Source of the DNA: a bacterium
GTDB lineage: Bacteria > Planctomycetota > Planctomycetia > Pirellulales > Pirellulaceae
NCBI GenBank assembly: GCA_030430075.1
Contig: JAUIGN010000042.1
Coordinates: forward strand, 1 to 64,000
Direction: 5' to 3'
DNA: 64,000 nucleotides
Below the pieces are notes generated by a model, which was not told the origin of the DNA, searched no databases, and saw only the letters and a program-made list of their open reading frames with translations. Positions 60,770-64,000 of this stretch are shown piece after piece. Both the position numbers and the translations under genes were made by a program. Within the stretch, counting starts at the first letter, position 1. The number at the start of each line of letters is the position of its first letter.

Positions 60770-62122
60770 TTACACGATCCCATAAGCGAGCATCGCGTCG
60801 GCCACTTTGACGAACCCCGCGACATTCGCACCGCGGACATAATTGACGCCGTCACCGTCCTTGCCGTGCGTGACACACTTCTCGTGGATCTCTTTCATGA
60901 TGGTCTTCAAGCGGGCATCGACTTCGGCATGGTCCCAGGAAATCCGCAACGCGTTTTGGCTCTGCTCCAGCCCGGAGACCGCGACGCCGCCGGCATTCGC
61001 CGCCTTGCCCGGCGCGTACAGGGTACCGGCTTCCAGAAACGCGTGGACGCCTGCCAGTTTCGTCGGCATGTTCGCTCCTTCGCAGACCGCCAGGACTCCA
61101 TTCTTGATCAATTCCTTTGCGTCGTCTCCCGAAATCTCATTCTGCGTGGCACACGGCAGGGCGACATCGACCGGCACACCCCAGGGCCGCTGGTCGGCAT
61201 GAAACTCGACACCCGAATACTGCTGAGCGTACTCGGAGATCCGACCTCGGCGGACCTCCTTGAGATCTTTGATGTAGGCCAGCTTGTCGGCATCGATCCC
61301 GTCCGGATCGTGAACGAACCCGGTCGAATCGGACATGGTGACGACCTTCGCGCCAAACTGGTGGGCCTTCTCGGCGGCGTAGATCGCGACATTGCCCGAC
61401 CCGGAAATCGCGACCGACTTGCCGCGGAGGCTGTCACCGATCCGCTCCAGCATGTTTTCGCAAAAGTAGATGCAGCCGTACCCGGTCGCCTCGGTGCGGA
61501 CGAGGCTGCCGCCAAACTGCAGCCCTTTCCCGGTCAGCGTGCCCACGAACCGGTTGGCCAGCCGCTTGTACTGGCCAAACAGGTAGCTGATTTCTCGCCC
61601 TCCCACGCCGATGTCCCCGGCCGGCACGTCGGTGTCCTCGCCGATGTGGCGATGCAATTCGATCATCAGTGATTGGCAGAACCGCATGACCTCGCGGTCA
61701 CTCTTTCCCTTGGGATTGAAGTTCGCCCCACCCTTGCCGCCTCCCATGGGCAGACCGGTCAGACTGTTCTTGAAGACCTGCTCGAAGCCCAGAAACTTGA
61801 GCACGCTCAGGGTCACCCCCGGGCGGAAACGGAGCCCACCCTTGTAGGGACCGATCGCGTTGTTGAACTGTACGCGCCACGCCCGATTGGTGCGAATCCG
61901 CCCCTCGTCGTCTTCCCAACAGACGCGAAAGATGATGACGCGATCAGGTTCTGTCATCCGTTCCAGGATGTTGGCCTCGAGGTACTTCGGGTGCTCCAGC
62001 AGGTACGGCATCACCGATTCTGCAACCTCCTGCACCGCCTGGTGAAACACGGCCTCGTGCGGATTCCGCTTGATCAGGCCTTGCATGAAGTGGTCGAGCT
62101 TTTTCTGGACGGCGTCGGACAT
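60770..62122 (-). CDS. gdhA: NADP-type glutamate dehydrogenase
   Basis: 450 residues, the length of the hexameric 50-kDa class. Substrate-binding motif GPYKGGLRF with K94; catalytic lysine region PMGGGKGGANF (125-135, K130); D-containing VPAGDIGVGGREISYLFGQY in parts (~168-185); Rossmann loop SGSGNVAIYAAEKA (~235-250). It joins ammonium and 2-oxoglutarate into glutamate with NAD(P)H in the cytoplasm. The residues match the NADP-specific bacterial form (inferred). ATG at 62122 with AGAGGG upstream. The cyclase gene follows closely, hinting at signalling linked to nitrogen status. Confidence 0.96.
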   Translation of the reverse strand: MSDAVQKKLDHFMQGLIKRNPHEAVFHQAVQEVAESVMPYLLEHPKYLEANILERMTEPDRVIIFRVCWEDDEGRIRTNRAWRVQFNNAIGPYKGGLRFRPGVTLSVLKFLGFEQVFKNSLTGLPMGGGKGGANFNPKGKSDREVMRFCQSLMIELHRHIGEDTDVPAGDIGVGGREISYLFGQYKRLANRFVGTLTGKGLQFGGSLVRTEATGYGCIYFCENMLERIGDSLRGKSVAISGSGNVAIYAAEKAHQFGAKVVTMSDSTGFVHDPDGIDADKLAYIKDLKEVRRGRISEYAQQYSGVEFHADQRPWGVPVDVALPCATQNEISGDDAKELIKNGVLAVCEGANMPTKLAGVHAFLEAGTLYAPGKAANAGGVAVSGLEQSQNALRISWDHAEVDARLKTIMKEIHEKCVTHGKDGDGVNYVRGANVAGFVKVADAMLAYGIV

Positions 62123-62251
62123 ATTGGTCCCTCTGAAGACATTCCGTGGTTACGGGTCGATCGGCGCGCGCCGGACGGACGGGCGACCAGACGGCATTGC
62201 GATCCGCAGTCCGAGGCGGAAACCGCCGGTCCGGCCGCCAGTCGCGTACGG

Positions 62252-62881
62252 TCAATTCTGTTTCCGACGCCGGGATCGCTCGATCCGAATCCGGCAGCCG
62301 ATGGCGACCGTCTCAGCCAGCTTCGGTTGCTGCCCTGCCAACACCGCTTCCAAAGCGGCCGCCACATGGCGACGTGAGACCTTGGCCTCATCCGGGCTGT
62401 CATCGAGGGCTCCCATATAGGCGATCTTGCGCTGGCCATCCAGGACAAAATACTCCGGCGTGTAGGTGGCTCCGTAGTCCTTCGCAATCTGCTGCGAGGC
62501 ATCGAACAGATACGGGAAATTGAACTGCTGCGCTGACGCGCGTTCCTTCATCGCAGCCAGATTGTCCGCCGGAATCTTGTTCACGTTAACCGCCACAACC
62601 GCCACCCGGCGGTCGGCAAACTCCTTGGTCAGCGCCATGGTGCGCTGTTCGTAGTCCACCGCGTACGGGCAACTGTTGCAGGTGAATACGAGCACAACGG
62701 CGGCGGCGTCCTTGAGGTCGGCCAGCGAATGGGACTTCCCGTCGACTCCCGGGAGCCCTTTCCAGGGAGGTGCGGCGTCACCAACATCGAGTACCGGATT
62801 GTACTTGCCGGCCTCCGCGAAAGGCACGGAAGGGACGCTTATCAACAGTGTTAGCACAGCAATTGGCAGAATGCGCGGCAT
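62252..62881 (-). CDS. Secreted thioredoxin-like (redoxin) protein
   Basis: 209 residues with a signal peptide (RILPIAVLTLLISVPSV, FAEA/GK). Thioredoxin-like fold: PPWKGLPGVDGKSHSLADLK, then the active-site pair C68-NS-C71-P (VFTCNSCPYAVDYE), VAVVAVNVNK, and the cis-Pro region YTPEYFVLDGQRKIAYMG. The family is common in Planctomycetes and is thought to act as a periplasmic thiol oxidoreductase or peroxiredoxin. It lies 129 bases upstream of gdhA on the same strand. The C-terminus (GCRIRIERSRRRKQN) is more basic than usual. Confidence 0.9.
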   Translation of the reverse strand: MPRILPIAVLTLLISVPSVPFAEAGKYNPVLDVGDAAPPWKGLPGVDGKSHSLADLKDAAAVVLVFTCNSCPYAVDYEQRTMALTKEFADRRVAVVAVNVNKIPADNLAAMKERASAQQFNFPYLFDASQQIAKDYGATYTPEYFVLDGQRKIAYMGALDDSPDEAKVSRRHVAAALEAVLAGQQPKLAETVAIGCRIRIERSRRRKQN

Positions 62882-63388
62882 GCCTGGACTCCTTGACCTA
62901 CTTGATGACGATGATCACCCAACCCTTCGCCCCGTCTCCCCGTCTCGCCGCCTCCCCGCACGTCGTTCGCGGCACGAACCACGGAGCCACTCCGCCAGCA
63001 TACCATCTCTTGCCTCGCTGCGAAAAACGGGCTCCAGGCATGGTGGTGGCGCCATCCGTCTTCACCAAGATCACCCCTCTGCGGCTGCCTGTTGTGCCGG
63101 CAACCACAGCCGCAAACAAAGATCGGCCCGTTGTCCGCCTGCCACCCCCCGGACCGGCCGGCCCAGTCGCCGATGTCGATCACCCACCATGTCGAACGAA
63201 TCGGATACAAAGGGTGGTCAAGAACGACATGAACTGGCATTCGACTTGCACTGAACTCTGGCAAGCGGTCGACCTGCCGATCATGATACGAAAGAGGCGG
63301 CGGCCGTGTGGTTGTAGATTTGAAGTGTCACCCGATTGTCGTTCGGTTATGCGAGCAGGGCGCGCCGTCGATGGGACCGTGGAGTGCG
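62882..63388. other. Divergent intergenic region, nothing clear
   Basis: 507 bases between the thioredoxin-like gene (minus) and the efflux adaptor gene (plus). Several short frames cross it, but none shows a signal peptide, domain or ribosome site. No repeat of the families above was recognised. Confidence 0.5.
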
Positions 63389-64000
63389 ATGAATCGTCCA
63401 ACAGGAATGCGAATGATGCTGACGAGGGGCGTTATCCTGGGCGGGGTGCTCGTCGCCGTGGTCGCCGGTGGCGGAATCTGGTGGCTGGTTGGTGCTTCCG
63501 CTTCCTTGGATGAAACTGAACCATCGTCGGTTGCCACCGCTGAGACCGGCCAGGTCGAGGAGGCGACAGATCGCTCGGATTCGTCCCCGGTTGTACGTCT
63601 CTCGAAGTCGAAAGTGGCAACGGCCGGCATTGAAACTCAGGTCGTCGGGCAGCGGACCCTCGTCCATACGGATGCCGTTCCCGGTCGCCTGGAATACGAC
63701 GGTGCCAGGCTTCTCGAACTGCGGTTGCCGGTCGAGTCCGTAGTAAGCAGGGTTCTTGTGCAGCCGGGTGAGTACGTCGAGAAGGGCGCCAGGCTGGTTG
63801 TGCTTGCGAGCAAGCAGGTCGGGATGGCACGCGACGCGGTCCAGCAATGCGAGGAGGATCTGGCGCTGGCCCGCGAGCAGCTGGCATGGCACGAGCAGAT
63901 CGGGGCGAACGTCAATCGGCTCCTCGATGACTTGGCTCAGAGCCCCCAAATCTCGGATGTCGTCCCCAACTATCGCAACCGGCCGCTGGGGACGCATCGT
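63389..64000 (+). CDS. RND efflux periplasmic adaptor (HlyD/CusB-like), N-terminal part
   Basis: 204 codons are visible and the frame runs off the right edge. The start is the ATG at 63389 with GGAG 5 bases upstream (an ATG at 63371 is in frame). An N-terminal membrane anchor (GVILGGVLVAVVAGGGIWWLVG, ~18-39, in parts) leads to a Ser/Glu-rich linker and then the membrane-fusion-protein start: VRLSKSKVATAGIETQVV, the lipoyl-half motif VSRVLVQPGEYVEKGARLVVL in parts (~115-135), and the opening of the coiled-coil hairpin (AVQQCEEDLALAREQLAWHEQ). It should bridge an inner-membrane RND pump to an outer-membrane channel; the CusB-like spacing suggests metal efflux, but the pump gene is beyond the window. 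Confidence 0.85.
   Translation, partial: MNRPTGMRMMLTRGVILGGVLVAVVAGGGIWWLVGASASLDETEPSSVATAETGQVEEATDRSDSSPVVRLSKSKVATAGIETQVVGQRTLVHTDAVPGRLEYDGARLLELRLPVESVVSRVLVQPGEYVEKGARLVVLASKQVGMARDAVQQCEEDLALAREQLAWHEQIGANVNRLLDDLAQSPQISDVVPNYRNRPLGTHR

Overview
The window is GC-rich bacterial DNA (sampled housekeeping rows are about 63% G+C). It reads as a chromosomal segment of a planctomycete, most likely from the Pirellulales/Rhodopirellula side. Evidence: several secreted CxxCH proteins of the planctomycete type (PSCyt1/PSD1 with DUF1549/DUF1553, DUF1592/DUF1588/DUF1585, DUF1552 partners, a PVC-type haem-binding HEAT-repeat protein), a BBP7-type outer-membrane barrel, giant Calx-beta and dockerin surface proteins with a LEGRRVL motif, and many short dispersed intergenic repeats. 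I support 36 protein genes, two of them cut by the window ends. I found no rRNA, no convincing tRNA, no insertion sequence and no CRISPR array. Genus-level placement is inference.

Layout. 1-5.1 kb: the end of a modular surface protein (choice-of-anchor D, cohesin-like, cadherin-like, dockerin), then a predicted outer-membrane protein. 5.1-11.3 kb, minus strand: an RND/MMPL exporter, a redoxin/cytochrome c/copper-monooxygenase-like/EF-hand fusion, and a 2-hydroxyacid dehydrogenase. 11.4-17.5 kb: a PLP aminotransferase, then the translation block rpmI-rplT-pheS-pheT. 17.5-19.2 kb: an HTH regulator and a shortened family-2 glycosyltransferase. 19.7-22.2 kb: a low-GC gene coding for a nuclease-like/NACHT/pentapeptide protein, a probable acquired antiphage gene. 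22.4-28.3 kb: YjbQ, an SRPBCC protein, an M1 metallopeptidase and a penicillin-acylase-like hydrolase, with two tandem-repeat arrays between genes. 28.5-31.6 kb: a sugar ABC transporter operon (permease, binding protein, permease) with no ATPase gene.

31.8-45.3 kb: a region of secreted c-type cytochrome-like proteins: a PVC haem-binding/HEAT protein with a small membrane protein overlapping its end, and two DUF1592-family/DUF1552 gene pairs flanking a glycerate 2-kinase. 45.7-48.8 kb: an MnmE-like GTPase lacking the C-terminal catalytic cysteine motif, and a BBP7 barrel. 48.9-55.2 kb: a giant Calx-beta protein, head-to-head with a DUF1549/DUF1553 protein (55.5-58.5 kb). 58.9-62.9 kb, minus strand: an FHA/GAF/adenylate cyclase protein closely behind gdhA, and a thioredoxin-family protein. 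The right edge holds the start of an RND efflux adaptor.

The features that stand out are (1) the lone NACHT gene, with composition unlike its neighbours; (2) three intergenic arrays sharing one 17-bp core but each with its own fixed period (40, 28, 25 bp); (3) a dispersed hairpin family with compensatory base changes; and (4) the A/B alternation of Calx-beta domains in the giant protein. Family assignments come from recognising motifs by eye; no database search was run.
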